Shown here piece after piece: positions 8,631 to 18,227 of a DNA stretch of 64,000 nucleotides (positions within the stretch are counted from its first letter, which is position 1; the number at the start of each line of letters is the position of its first letter). A program made the position numbers and the translations under genes. Below the pieces are notes generated by a model. The model did not search any database. It was not told the DNA's origin and worked only from the letters and a program-made list of their open reading frames with translations. The DNA is from PCC-6802 sp943367755. GTDB lineage: Bacteria; Cyanobacteriota; Cyanobacteriia; Pseudanabaenales; Pseudanabaenaceae. The stretch spans positions 1 through 64,000 of the forward strand of contig CALRKB020000019.1 in NCBI GenBank assembly GCA_943367755.1, read 5' to 3'.

Positions 8631-9170
8631 ATGCACCTAGACCAATATACCCTTGGCACCTATAGTCCTGGTGCTTCTGTGTGGAAGCAAGCTATGTGGT
8701 ACTCGATCGGCAGTCCGCTGGTGCAAAGCTACTGGCTTCCACTTTCCAGCTTTAAAGTGGCACTTCTGAGGTGCTTTGGCGCGCGGATTGGCAAACACGT
8801 ACGAATTAAACCTGGTGTCAAAATCAAGTTTCCGTGGCGTTTGACCGTTGGGGACTATGTATGGATTGGTGAGAATACCTGGATAGATAACTTGGCTCCG
8901 GTGACCGTAGGAAATCATGTATGTATTTCTCAAGCTGTCTATCTCTGTACGGGCAATCACGACTGGGGGCATCCAGCTTTTAAACTAATGACAGCTAGCA
9001 TCGATATCCAAGATAGTTGTTGGATTGCGGCGCGGGCTGTAATTGGTCCTGGCGTAACAGTGGGGCAAGGCGCAGTTTTGGGCTTAGGCAGTGTAGCTGG
9101 ACGATCCTTAGAGCCCATGCAAATCTACGCAGGTAATCCAGCTCAACCCATCAAGCAGCGAAAGCTTTGA
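8631..9170 (+). CDS. WcaF-type hexapeptide-repeat acyltransferase
   Basis: This 179-residue left-handed beta-helix acetyltransferase transfers an acetyl group to a sugar, as WcaF does for colanic acid. Hexapeptide turns are seen from about residue 55 on (IGKHVRIKPGVKIKF, VTVGNHVCIS, IGPGVTVGQGAVLGLGSV). The catalytic histidine is likely that of LCTGNHDWGHP. The N-terminal segment ASVWKQAMWYSIGSPL is the usual membrane-facing helix of the WcaF group. It is the last gene of the + strand operon and meets the next gene tail to tail with 20 bases between. Acetylation of the exopolysaccharide is the expected role. Confidence 0.88.
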   Translation: MHLDQYTLGTYSPGASVWKQAMWYSIGSPLVQSYWLPLSSFKVALLRCFGARIGKHVRIKPGVKIKFPWRLTVGDYVWIGENTWIDNLAPVTVGNHVCISQAVYLCTGNHDWGHPAFKLMTASIDIQDSCWIAARAVIGPGVTVGQGAVLGLGSVAGRSLEPMQIYAGNPAQPIKQRKL

Positions 9171-9190
9171 TGTAGTTACTCCTTCTTCTG

Positions 9191-11629
9191 CTAGGGCATG
9201 ATGACAAACCCATCGGTAACGCCCTCTAATCCTAGTCGCAGGAAAGTGAGATCTGTGACATCGGATGGTAGGGGAAGCGAGCGATCGGCTAGCTTCTCTT
9301 GCCTAAGCGGCGCTAACATCGAACGCAGCCAGGTAGGATCTGTCGTTCCTTGATTTGGATACTGTTGCTCAGAAACCCCATTTCCGAGGACTGAAACTTG
9401 CCCAGCTGTAGCTGAGTTGGAGAATACTGGGGGGGAGTTATCTTGGAAGTTTGAAGAGAGGAGCAACACGTTCGTGGCGGGATTATTTCCCTTTACCTCG
9501 ATGATTGAGTTGTTAGTGAAATCAATACCGTTAAGGGTTACCTGTCCGGAGAATCCGTCGATCGTTATAGTTGGTGTGCTGCCCTCAGCATAAGCCTGGA
9601 GCATGTTATCGAGCGTCACGGTACCAGAACCGCCGGATAGTTGGAGCATAGGAGTCCTCGAACCGCCTTTTTCGTACCAGGCATCCCGCACCACAAGACG
9701 CCCGCCGTTGTCTACATAGTAATTCGGTCCCGTCCCATACGACGCGCCCCCACCCCCATAGAGTTGGACTCGCGCTGTGGTTGGCTGTCCCGCCCTTGTC
9801 AGCGGTCCCCCCAGGACGCGGATCCCGCCACGATTTCCCCCAATGGTAGTGTTTATCGCATCAACAGTGGTGTAATCCAGACCTTCCACGCGAAGGCCTA
9901 TGTCAATCGTGCCCTCACCAAAAGGATTGGCAAGCGATCGATCGAGGAGAATGCGCCCGCCTGGCCGATCGACATTATTCATAAATACTGCCTGTGCTTT
10001 CTTGCTTCCTTGAATACCGATATCCTGGACGACGGCATGGGACGGTCCCTGTACGGACAATACAGGTCCGGCTCCTGTAGTACCTGTCCACACCAACAAT
10101 GAGTTGGTGCTATCAATTCCAGCCGTATCGCCCACTAACCTCAGATCGCTGCCTGCAGGGATCGCGATTGTAGAAGAGACATCATATTTGCCTGCAGGAA
10201 GATGCACGATCGGGCGCTGTCCTGAGTAATCTCGCCCGGCTCGGTCAATGGCAGCTTGTAAGCTTTCCCCTGTCAGCGCATCGACCTCGATTACGGGAGC
10301 CGTTGCTTGTTTTGGTGTGGGTGGAAGCATTGGCTCGGAAGCCGATATCGCGGCTCTGTCCGCAACAGAAGTATCAAGCTCGAGGAAGCGATTATATACC
10401 GGATCGATTTTAATCGGGTTTTGAACTGAAAAGGTATTACCAACGGCGACGACATTGCCCGGCTTTAACCCACCGAACGTAACCGCTGGGTTTGAATTTC
10501 CCGCACTACTTCGGATGGTATTGTCAAGCAGCGTTACAGGGCCGGGAGTCTTAATCTGGATTGCTGTATCGGTAGCGTCAAGTATCGTATTGTTCTGAAT
10601 TGTCGCAATCTGTACAGCACCGGTCGGCCCACCCGTCTGGTAGAAGTAGGGCGATCCTATAGAGTAGTTATTGCGTAGACCTATAAAAGCGTTATCTCGT
10701 GCCCAAATATCTCCACTGGTGGAATTCTTGAAGACTGAATCCGAGACATGAAACACGCCGATGTTTCCTCTAATACCATTATAGTTATTCGCGAACTGCG
10801 AATCGCGAATCCACCAATCAACCGTATTCCAGTCATTCAACAAAATGCCAGCGGCTGAGTTGCCGATGAATTTGCTGCGATTAATAGAAACTTCTGCAGC
10901 AGTGTCCTGATGTCCATCTCTGGTCGGATACTTCCCGCCGCGTATCCCCACCTGTAGATTTTTGAATACGTTGTCGGAAATGTCGAATGTCGTTGGAAAG
11001 TTTGCAGTTTTACCGTCCCAACGTATCCACAATCCGTTAGCAGCAGTATTGTTACCGTCAAACGTCACGCGCTGGAGCCTCGTATAGGCAGTATTTTGGA
11101 ACCGCAACATCGTTCCTCCCGCTGCACCTGCCCAACGCAAACTTACCAGATCCGGAGACTCGCCCACGATCGCAACGTTGGTGGCCTTAGTGAGGTCAAG
11201 TTGGTTAGTGATCTTATACGTGCCGGCAGGAAGGTAGAGGACGCTCGACTTGCCCGTTTTGACAAGATCGTTCAATGCAGCCTGCAGGGCTTGCGTGTCA
11301 TCATTATTACCATCACCTACTGCCCCGTACCAAGTCTTTAGATTTGCCCAACTTGGGAACGGACCAATAAACTCATCAACGTTATTGCCCGATTGAACGA
11401 TCCGAGCTTCCCGATCAGCAATTGTGGTGGTAGTTTGCGTATTAGTCTCGGCGGTACTGAACTCACCTGAAGACGTCTCGTCTGGCTTTACTTGGCGAAT
11501 AATACCGGGCATCTCGAACAATCCTCCCCCAAATGTAAAATGCGGCGCAGCAGAAATATTTAATAGATGAGTGCGATCGAATGCAACTATGCAAAGAAAT
11601 ACAAATAAACCTGCAAATATACGCCACAT
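9191..11629 (-). CDS. Secreted right-handed beta-helix protein, two Pectate_lyase_3 modules
   Basis: This 812-residue exported protein has a short hydrophobic start (IFAGLFVFLCIVAF) that serves as signal peptide or anchor. The first Pectate_lyase_3/GH55-like module begins near residue 95 with WYGAVGDGNNDDTQAL and has the capping element YLPAGTYKIT. A second module starts around residue 445 with TGESLQAAIDRAGRDY and VHLPAGKYDVSS. Asn-rich beta-helix rungs fill the space between. Such proteins cleave or bind acidic polysaccharides or form fibrous scaffolds. Next to polysaccharide genes it may trim, modify or hold the exported chain, but no catalytic residues can be assigned by eye. The gene lies convergent with the acetyltransferase. 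Confidence 0.75.
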   Translation of the reverse strand: MWRIFAGLFVFLCIVAFDRTHLLNISAAPHFTFGGGLFEMPGIIRQVKPDETSSGEFSTAETNTQTTTTIADREARIVQSGNNVDEFIGPFPSWANLKTWYGAVGDGNNDDTQALQAALNDLVKTGKSSVLYLPAGTYKITNQLDLTKATNVAIVGESPDLVSLRWAGAAGGTMLRFQNTAYTRLQRVTFDGNNTAANGLWIRWDGKTANFPTTFDISDNVFKNLQVGIRGGKYPTRDGHQDTAAEVSINRSKFIGNSAAGILLNDWNTVDWWIRDSQFANNYNGIRGNIGVFHVSDSVFKNSTSGDIWARDNAFIGLRNNYSIGSPYFYQTGGPTGAVQIATIQNNTILDATDTAIQIKTPGPVTLLDNTIRSSAGNSNPAVTFGGLKPGNVVAVGNTFSVQNPIKIDPVYNRFLELDTSVADRAAISASEPMLPPTPKQATAPVIEVDALTGESLQAAIDRAGRDYSGQRPIVHLPAGKYDVSSTIAIPAGSDLRLVGDTAGIDSTNSLLVWTGTTGAGPVLSVQGPSHAVVQDIGIQGSKKAQAVFMNNVDRPGGRILLDRSLANPFGEGTIDIGLRVEGLDYTTVDAINTTIGGNRGGIRVLGGPLTRAGQPTTARVQLYGGGGASYGTGPNYYVDNGGRLVVRDAWYEKGGSRTPMLQLSGGSGTVTLDNMLQAYAEGSTPTITIDGFSGQVTLNGIDFTNNSIIEVKGNNPATNVLLLSSNFQDNSPPVFSNSATAGQVSVLGNGVSEQQYPNQGTTDPTWLRSMLAPLRQEKLADRSLPLPSDVTDLTFLRLGLEGVTDGFVIMP

Positions 11630-11805
11630 GATTTTAACTCAGATAAGTGTGGGATAGTTAGACAGAGCAAATCAGGCTCGAGATTTGGAGGGTAATCTAT
11701 CTCTTTAAGCGATCGACAAAACGACTATCTAGTAGGAACTTCTGATGATTTTAGACTGAATTTCAAAATCCTTGTCCACCGACTTTTCACTATTGTCAAT
11801 TAAGG

Positions 11806-13143
11806 TTACTTAGAGCAGATCGCGATCGGGGCTAAGTTGGTCTCGAGACCAAGTGCATTTAGATATAAAGGGAGGATCTTCTCTAAAGTAAAGCGATCTT
11901 CGCAATAAAGGCGAGCATTCCTGCCTAAGTAGTCAACTTTAGGGCGATCGCTAGCCAAACGTTCGATGTAGTCAGCTAAGCCCTGGGCATCACCATTAGC
12001 AAAGTAGTTGCCGCAATTTCCTTCATCAATTAATTCTCGGAGATAGCAGCCTTCGGGGCAGATTACAGCAACGGGCCTTCCTGCTGCTAGGATGCCATAG
12101 AGTTTAGAAGGAGCTACTACTGCGTCCATGTCAGGTTTGAGACTAACTAAAGACAAGTCACCCGCTGATAAAGAGTAAGGCAGAATTTCTTTATCCTGAT
12201 ATGGTAGTTGAATGACATTGGGTAATTGTCCCAAATGAATTGCTTCCTTTACCCTCAGGCTACCAGATCCATTACCAATAAACAGAAATTTGATGGCAGG
12301 ATTATTCCTCAGCAAACGCGCGCACTGAATTATAGTTTCTTCATCATGGCAACGACCGAGGTTGCCAGAGTACAGTACTGTGAAAAATTTATCTACTCCG
12401 TGTTGCTTGACAAAAAAGTTCTTCTCCTTGGGAATAGGCTTAATAAACTCAGCATCAGCCCATGAATGAATTACATAGATTTTGTCTTCAAGACTAGAAT
12501 CTTTTTCGAGCAATAATTGCTTCATTGCCTCGCTTAAGACGATTAAAGACTGGGAGCGTTGCCATACTATACGGTTTATGGTATCCCATAACTTTACAAT
12601 CAAGCGATCTTGATTTACTATGCCTAATTTCACTGCTACATCAGGGTAGATATCATAGATCAAGCATGTATAGGAATGCCCAAACAACCTATTGTATAGC
12701 CAACCCACCAAAGATAAAAAAGGAGGTGCGGAAGTAATTAATAAGTGCGAACCTCTCGCTGTTTTATTCCTCAGCCTGATAGCAGAACGCACGCAAAATA
12801 CAATTCCATTGACTAATTTCCCTCTAATGCGTTTCGGCAAAAATTTGGATGCTCCCGTTCGTCTAACTTGAACTCCATCTACGAATTCCTCTTTTGGAGC
12901 ATCTGCTTGACTAAATGCATAACCAGGCTTTCCTGTATATACCTGAACAGGCTGACCATTATTGACTAAAGCTATTGCTAGTTCGTTGATCAGTTGACCA
13001 GTAGCGGCGTAATCTGGTGGATAAAACTGGGTTAGAATAGTTATCTTTTGCTTTGCAATATTTTTCTGTCTAATTTTTTTGAGAGGAATATTGATTTCGG
13101 GCAATTGCACCCTATTTGAAAATGACGTAAGAAGGTTAAACAT
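11806..13143 (-). CDS. WbuB-like glycosyltransferase family 4
   Basis: This 445-residue GT4 enzyme belongs to the group of the O-antigen transferase WbuB, which transfers N-acetylfucosamine-type sugars. The start of the acceptor domain, TILTQFYPPDYAATGQLINELA, is diagnostic. Further elements are LLITSAPPFLSLVGW, CLIYDIYPDVAVKLG, VLYSGNLGRCHDEETI and the donor segment VVAPSKLYGILAAGRPVAVI, which replaces the usual EX7E. There is no signal peptide; the hydrophobic segment near SLVGWLYNRLFG may touch the membrane. Upstream, about 500 bases without genes separate it from the BY-kinase gene on the same strand, so it probably has its own promoter. Confidence 0.87.
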   Translation of the reverse strand: MFNLLTSFSNRVQLPEINIPLKKIRQKNIAKQKITILTQFYPPDYAATGQLINELAIALVNNGQPVQVYTGKPGYAFSQADAPKEEFVDGVQVRRTGASKFLPKRIRGKLVNGIVFCVRSAIRLRNKTARGSHLLITSAPPFLSLVGWLYNRLFGHSYTCLIYDIYPDVAVKLGIVNQDRLIVKLWDTINRIVWQRSQSLIVLSEAMKQLLLEKDSSLEDKIYVIHSWADAEFIKPIPKEKNFFVKQHGVDKFFTVLYSGNLGRCHDEETIIQCARLLRNNPAIKFLFIGNGSGSLRVKEAIHLGQLPNVIQLPYQDKEILPYSLSAGDLSLVSLKPDMDAVVAPSKLYGILAAGRPVAVICPEGCYLRELIDEGNCGNYFANGDAQGLADYIERLASDRPKVDYLGRNARLYCEDRFTLEKILPLYLNALGLETNLAPIAICSK

Positions 13144-13661
13144 ACATCCACCACACCCATGGAGAGAACTGCTTTACGTTAGATTTCTAGCATATTTTTT
13201 TGATGTCCAATATTCAGGATTTATGCCCCATGAATGCAAAAATGGGGATTTTATCTTTTGCAGATGACTCCAAGTCCCCTTTTTGTGGGAGACCCTCGTA
13301 AGTCACGATGTTCTTCTTTATAGGACTTAAAGAATACTACATATGTTCCGAATAAATTTATCAAAAAATATACAACGTTGTGTAACTCATGTTATGCAAA
13401 AGAGATAATGAATAGCCTTGAGTCGTTGCAACCCTGCAGCAGCGCAGATTGGGGCTTTGCTACAACACGATCGCAGATAATAATTTCCGTCTATTTCTTA
13501 CGACACGCCCACCATAATACCTCATATAGATAAGCTTCACTGATTCTAGCTAGGATAATAATAGCGATTCTGCTGTAACTAGATCGTATCGCTCCTCACA
13601 AATGTCGGGCAAAAAACAAATTTCTATTGCCCAACTCTGACTGCTTTCCCCAACCCATAGC
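13144..13661. other. Intergenic, no gene recognised
   Basis: I see no credible coding sequence here. Around 13234-13288 two short complementary runs (AATGGGGATT and AAGTCCCCTT) could pair and might end transcription. The part next to 13143 presumably holds the promoter of the glycosyltransferase. The part next to 13662 is the end of the BY-kinase transcript. Confidence 0.4.
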
Positions 13662-15782
13662 TTATGAGGACGCAGTTGTTGACGGTTTATTGTAAGTGTA
13701 GTAGTGATGGTACTTGTAATAAACTCTGGAGTTTGCTCCATTGGCGACAAGTCCTAGCACGTTTGTACCGGACTCATCTAAAAGCTTTTTCGCAGCGATC
13801 GCATCGGGAGAATTGAGTAATTCTGGTCTAGCTACAATTAATACGCCATCTGCTTGCTTGCTTAACACCATGGCATCCGCCACTGGCAAGAGAGGTGGAG
13901 CATCAATAATGACATAATCGTAGACCTTAGCCCACTTCTGCATTAGCGTAGTCATATGTTGGGACTTCAATAATAGTAATGATACTGAGCTAGAGGGTAG
14001 CTTACCTGCTAACAATATGTCTAGATAAGGCATCACTGTGTGGATTGCTGATTCCTCTGTGATTTGTTCTGCCAATAAATCGGTTAATCCTAATCCATGG
14101 GATATATGCCAAAGTGATTGTTGCGTAGGACAACGCATATCGGCGTCTATAAGTAAGACCCGCCTGCCTAGCTGGGCTGTGATGGCAGCAAGATTCGCTG
14201 AAACCGTTGATTTGCCTTCTGCTGGAACTGAACTCGTAATTAATATTACTTTTACGGGGCGATCTGCATTCTGGAACTCCAGCTTCGTTTGCAACATTCG
14301 ATAAGTTTCGCTAACTTGGGAGCCAGGTTTAGCTCGTACAAATACATCTTGCCTGCCCGCCCATTTCTTGCCAAATTTAGGCAGAACGCCCAGCAAGGGA
14401 TAGTTAGCAAACACGCGTTCTAAATCTTCCTTAGTTCTCAGTAAGGTATCCATACTTTGCAGGGCAATTGCTGTCGCGATCGCCAATGCCAATCCCAATG
14501 CTCCACCCATCACTAGATTGTTTTTTAGCTTGGAGGCGATCGGTTGCTCCGGTTCGATTGCTGGCGCGAGTATGCGCGCATTACTAACCTTTTGATTTTC
14601 TACTAATTGCACTTCCTGCAATCTTTTTAAGAGGCTTTCATAGGTAATCCGATTAACTGCAATCTTGCGCTCTAGGGATTGCTGTTCCTGTTCTAGTTTA
14701 GGAATGATCCGCAGGCGATCGCTGTAAGTATTAAAGGACTGTTCTAGAGTTTCTAACTGTTGTCGTAAGCCGCTGCGACTGATTTCAGATTTGACTAATT
14801 CGGCCATCAGAGACAGATCGAGCCCACCGATCTGTAAATCTCTAGAATTTATGGATTTACCACTGCCGATCACCTCAGCAATTCGTTGTTGCAGTAGGTT
14901 TTGCAAAGTACTTTGTTGGCGGTTCAGCCTTTTAATGATAGGATGATCGGCGTTATACTGCGTGCCTTGGATGGCTAATTGCTGTTCGACTTTCTGGAGT
15001 TCTGTAAAAGCTTGTTTTACTGGTTCCGATGAACTCAGCGTGCTGAGCATCGTTGCCTGGTTAGTACTGATTCCTAATCGAGTGCGTAAAGCCCTAGAAG
15101 ATGCCTCCAGGTTAGAGATTTGAGCCTTGAGGTCTGTAATTTGCTTATCCGTTCCGATGACGACTCCAATAGAAGATGAAGATTCTTGAGCCAGTGCAGT
15201 TACCCTATTTTTTTCTTTAAATCTACGCAGGGCTGCTTCAGAATCTACTAAATCTTTCTCAACTTTTGGTAACTGAGAGACAATGAACTTTCGGGCTGTA
15301 GAAGACTCTTCTTGGCTTGCCTTCAAATCGTTAGCAATGTAACTATTCATCAACGCATTGATCACCGCAGCGGGTTCTTTGGCGTTGCTGCTTTGATAGG
15401 AAACTTTTAAAATATTCGTGCTTTCGATTGGAACTACGCTCAGCCCATCCACAATGTCAACGTCCTTAAAAGATGGGGGAAGGGATTTGACTGCTAGATC
15501 TACTACGGGGGCTGAAAGGATAACTCGAGCTTCGGTTTGCAGATTTGCCTGGTTTACCTCATCACCAATTTTGGTTAATCGCGCCGCTCTATCTACTTGA
15601 AAAATCAGCTCGCCACTTGCTTCATATACTGGCTTTTGCTGAAATGCCGAATAGGCTGAGAAGCCAAAGACACTAGCAAAGACAATAGTTGCAGGTAACC
15701 ATTGTCGACGCAGATTTATTAATAGACCAATCAGAGGATTGCTATCTTCCTGTTGAGGGAGATTCAGTTCACGGAGATCCAT
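13662..15782 (-). CDS. Polysaccharide co-polymerase / BY-kinase (Wzz-Wzc type)
   Basis: This 706-residue inner-membrane protein controls polysaccharide chain length and phosphorylates itself on tyrosines. The order is: Wzz domain with a first membrane helix (residues about 28-48), a long periplasmic coiled coil including the GNVR-like segment, a second helix (NNLVMGGALGLALAIATAIAL, about 420-440), then the kinase. Walker A is SSVPAEGKSTVS, Walker A-prime is RVLLIDADMR and Walker B is YVIIDAPPLLPVAD. The C-terminal tail has a tyrosine cluster, RVYYKYHHYYTYN, with six Tyr, the usual autophosphorylation site. It is a fused form as in proteobacterial Wzc. It fits the flanking glycosyltransferases as a partner of a Wzx/Wzy or synthase-type export route not seen here. 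Confidence 0.92.
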   Translation of the reverse strand: MDLRELNLPQQEDSNPLIGLLINLRRQWLPATIVFASVFGFSAYSAFQQKPVYEASGELIFQVDRAARLTKIGDEVNQANLQTEARVILSAPVVDLAVKSLPPSFKDVDIVDGLSVVPIESTNILKVSYQSSNAKEPAAVINALMNSYIANDLKASQEESSTARKFIVSQLPKVEKDLVDSEAALRRFKEKNRVTALAQESSSSIGVVIGTDKQITDLKAQISNLEASSRALRTRLGISTNQATMLSTLSSSEPVKQAFTELQKVEQQLAIQGTQYNADHPIIKRLNRQQSTLQNLLQQRIAEVIGSGKSINSRDLQIGGLDLSLMAELVKSEISRSGLRQQLETLEQSFNTYSDRLRIIPKLEQEQQSLERKIAVNRITYESLLKRLQEVQLVENQKVSNARILAPAIEPEQPIASKLKNNLVMGGALGLALAIATAIALQSMDTLLRTKEDLERVFANYPLLGVLPKFGKKWAGRQDVFVRAKPGSQVSETYRMLQTKLEFQNADRPVKVILITSSVPAEGKSTVSANLAAITAQLGRRVLLIDADMRCPTQQSLWHISHGLGLTDLLAEQITEESAIHTVMPYLDILLAGKLPSSSVSLLLLKSQHMTTLMQKWAKVYDYVIIDAPPLLPVADAMVLSKQADGVLIVARPELLNSPDAIAAKKLLDESGTNVLGLVANGANSRVYYKYHHYYTYNKPSTTASS

Positions 15783-16159
15783 AGGTTAGCATGCGGAAAC
15801 AGCAAGTATATAAAACGCTTGGGTAGCTACTAGATCGATAGAAGATGTCAAGCGACCCGTTCAAGCTTTTATGGAGCTAATATGATGACCTCATACTTCA
15901 ACTGAAGTTTCACAATTTTGTCTCCTTGCTAGCATCTGCATTTTGCTTAATCTATATCCTGGAAATAGAGCATCATAACTAAACCATGAATATACCCTTA
16001 CAATCATTTCATGACAAGCAATATTGCAGGTGATCGCTAAGTTTAAGTAAACTGGAACTTAAATCTTGTAAATGCCGTCGGCATTCTAAGCACTTAAATC
16101 AGCAAAATTAAAACCTTTTAGCCTTCGCTCATCTGGGCAAATAGTATGTTGGAAACTAA
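15783..16159. other. Intergenic upstream of the BY-kinase
   Basis: AT-rich sequence without a convincing ORF, RNA gene or repeat. It must contain the promoter for the BY-kinase gene reading leftward from 15782. I cannot single out a good promoter motif. Confidence 0.4.
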
Positions 16160-16384
16160 ACGGGATTTTGTGTTGAAGAGGCAACGGTTGAAGGACGCTA
16201 CAGTGCAATTACCTCCACCCAGTGGCTGAGACTAAACCACTTCAAAGTGTCAAATACCCTGGCCCAGATCTATCAAGATTACTACCTAGCGGTCAGCGTC
16301 GGGAGTACATCACAAGAACCTGACGCTGGTTATGCATTTGTTCAATCAGTGTGGTATTCGATCCATTGCGGTCTACCGATCTGA
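16160..16384 (+). pseudogene. Coding remnant without a start, unrecognised
   Basis: One + strand frame stays open from the stop at 16157 to the TGA at 16382 and reads like real protein: VEGRYSAITSTQWLRLNHF followed by TLAQIYQDYYLAV. The arrangement, an acidic strand, then a helix with QW, then DYYLAV, faintly resembles the nuclease-like C-terminal domain DUF3883. That is a weak visual resemblance only. There is no ATG, GTG or TTG in a useful place, so it looks like the tail of a lost gene. The last 43 bases overlap, antisense, the end of the channel gene. Confidence 0.3.
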
Positions 16385-18180
16385 ATTTTGTTTGCTTCAA
16401 ATGCCTGCCGTACTCGCAGACGAAATTCCCGCCCTACACTCCACTGCTGCATGGGTGTCGTCTGAATCCAGACCCGCATCAGCATTCCAGTGTGGGACAG
16501 TTCATCAATACCCAGGACTTCCGGTGGATTGGGCATGCGATCGCGCCATTCCGGTTCGCTGTAAAGTTGCTTTGATACCTGGCTTAAAACATCAAGAACC
16601 TGCTGGGGGTCATTGTCATAGGCCACCACAATGGAAAAATCTACGCGTGACCAGAGGCGTGTTAAGTTACTGACATCAGTAATGTTGCTATTGGGAATGG
16701 TGATGAGTTGACCTTCGCTATTTCGTAGTTGAGTCACGCGCAAGTTGAGATTTTCTACCAGTCCGCTTTTATCTCCAATCTGAATCACATCGCCCACCGC
16801 AAATTGATCTTCCGCCAAAATCAAGCAGCCATTGACCAGATCTTTGATCAAACTTTGGGAACCCAGAGAAATAGCGATACCGATTAGAGCACCCCCTGCC
16901 AAAATCGAACTCGTGGGCAGATTAAATAAGCTCAGCGACCAAACAATACCTAACGTAGTGAAAACAAACGCGAACAATCCTTTTAATGCCCCAGAAACCG
17001 TTGCAGCTCGCAGGGCTATCCTTTGAGTTTCATTCAAGGGCAGATTAGGATGTGTTGTCCAGGCATGGGTGAGGCGGTCGATTAAGCTTTTACCGATCCG
17101 AATCGCAAGACTGATGAAAAACCAAAGAACCAGCAGCACAAGGGGAGCAGCCGTCGTCTGGAATGACCATTGCATCAGAAAGGGAACGCGCGACATAATG
17201 ACCGAAATCCCGATGTACCACAGCAGAATAAATGACCAGAATAATAACCAGATGAGAAAGGAATAGATCCCCAATTGACGCTGGAGACCGAACTGCTGCT
17301 GAAAGATCGCTATAAACCGCGATCGTGCATCAGCGATCGCCTCTGCTTCTACCTCTCTTTCACTGGTTTCTGGGATCTGAGTATGAGGAGATGCTGCTAC
17401 CTCGGAATGGGTGGCAGCAGATTGTACTGAGATATCCATAGCCCCTTGATGAAGGGCTTGCAATGCCTTCTGTTTGCGAATCAGATTTTGCCGCAAGACC
17501 CACAGCACAACGCTGCTCAATAGCAATCCGATCGCGATCTGTGCGGCCTGCCCAATACGTTGCCCCAATACATCAGGCGATAAGAGTTGGTCGATGCGCT
17601 CCACTTCTGCCTGTAATATATTTTGCCATTCCTTCGCCAATTCCTCCAGGGTTTTATTGTGGTAGTCAGCATCTGGCTCCGTCACCGTCACCAGGTTTAA
17701 CGGACGTGACGTTCGATCGTCATTGAGCTGGAGGATTGGGCGGTTATTGAGCGTACCAATGGAAACGATGGGTGTTTGTTTGGCGTTGACGACTCGATAG
17801 AATACTCGCATCAACCGCTGCGTAATTTCTTCAGCACGCACCTCCACCGGAAGGCTCTCCCCTGTCAGTTTGTCTCGATTAAAAACAGTGGGGGAGACAA
17901 CTTCAAACAACAATTTCTTGTCCAACGGTGAACTTACCACTGCAACTTCGTATACACCGAAGCGGGTGACACCGCTAGGCGGCTTACGCGGATCGTCGGA
18001 AGCTGCGGTGGGTAATGAAGGCAGTTGGCTGTGGGCGATCTCCCCCCAGCCGATTACTAATGCGATCGTCAACAGACCAATTAGCATAAACCGAATTGTT
18101 AAACGATGCCAGCGATGAAACAAAAACATAGCTATAGAGTAGGAATTACGCATCAATTTCGAGAAGCAGGGACAATTCAC
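16342..18180 (-). CDS. MscS-family mechanosensitive ion channel
   Basis: This 612-residue channel protein probably relieves osmotic pressure across the inner membrane. An N-terminal hydrophobic segment (MLIGLLTIALVIGWGEIAHSQ) looks like a signal peptide and is followed by about 160 periplasmic residues. Membrane helices follow from about residue 215. The MscS core is textbook: TSSILAGGALIGIAISLGSQ for the Gly/Ala-rich pore helix, then SLIKDLVNGCLILAEDQFAVGDVIQIG, SGLVENLNLRVTQLRN and the beta domain ITIPNSNI. The cytoplasmic part ends with VWIQTTPMQQWSVGREFRLRV. The longest frame begins with GTG at 18180. ATGs at 18153 and 18129 are alternatives that keep the signal segment. Confidence 0.9.
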   Translation of the reverse strand: MNCPCFSKLMRNSYSIAMFLFHRWHRLTIRFMLIGLLTIALVIGWGEIAHSQLPSLPTAASDDPRKPPSGVTRFGVYEVAVVSSPLDKKLLFEVVSPTVFNRDKLTGESLPVEVRAEEITQRLMRVFYRVVNAKQTPIVSIGTLNNRPILQLNDDRTSRPLNLVTVTEPDADYHNKTLEELAKEWQNILQAEVERIDQLLSPDVLGQRIGQAAQIAIGLLLSSVVLWVLRQNLIRKQKALQALHQGAMDISVQSAATHSEVAASPHTQIPETSEREVEAEAIADARSRFIAIFQQQFGLQRQLGIYSFLIWLLFWSFILLWYIGISVIMSRVPFLMQWSFQTTAAPLVLLVLWFFISLAIRIGKSLIDRLTHAWTTHPNLPLNETQRIALRAATVSGALKGLFAFVFTTLGIVWSLSLFNLPTSSILAGGALIGIAISLGSQSLIKDLVNGCLILAEDQFAVGDVIQIGDKSGLVENLNLRVTQLRNSEGQLITIPNSNITDVSNLTRLWSRVDFSIVVAYDNDPQQVLDVLSQVSKQLYSEPEWRDRMPNPPEVLGIDELSHTGMLMRVWIQTTPMQQWSVGREFRLRVRQAFEANKIQIGRPQWIEYHTD

Positions 18181-18227
18181 GAATTACCCCTGATGTGACA
18201 TAGGGCTTCACGAATGAATATCAGAAC

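Noticed and set aside
9641..10102. A 153-codon + strand frame
   Set aside because: Antisense to the beta-helix protein, with no ribosome binding site and random-looking sequence.
9191..11629. Phage tail spike
   Set aside because: The Pectate_lyase_3 fold also occurs in tail spikes, but there are no phage genes nearby, a signal-like segment is present and the context is polysaccharide synthesis.
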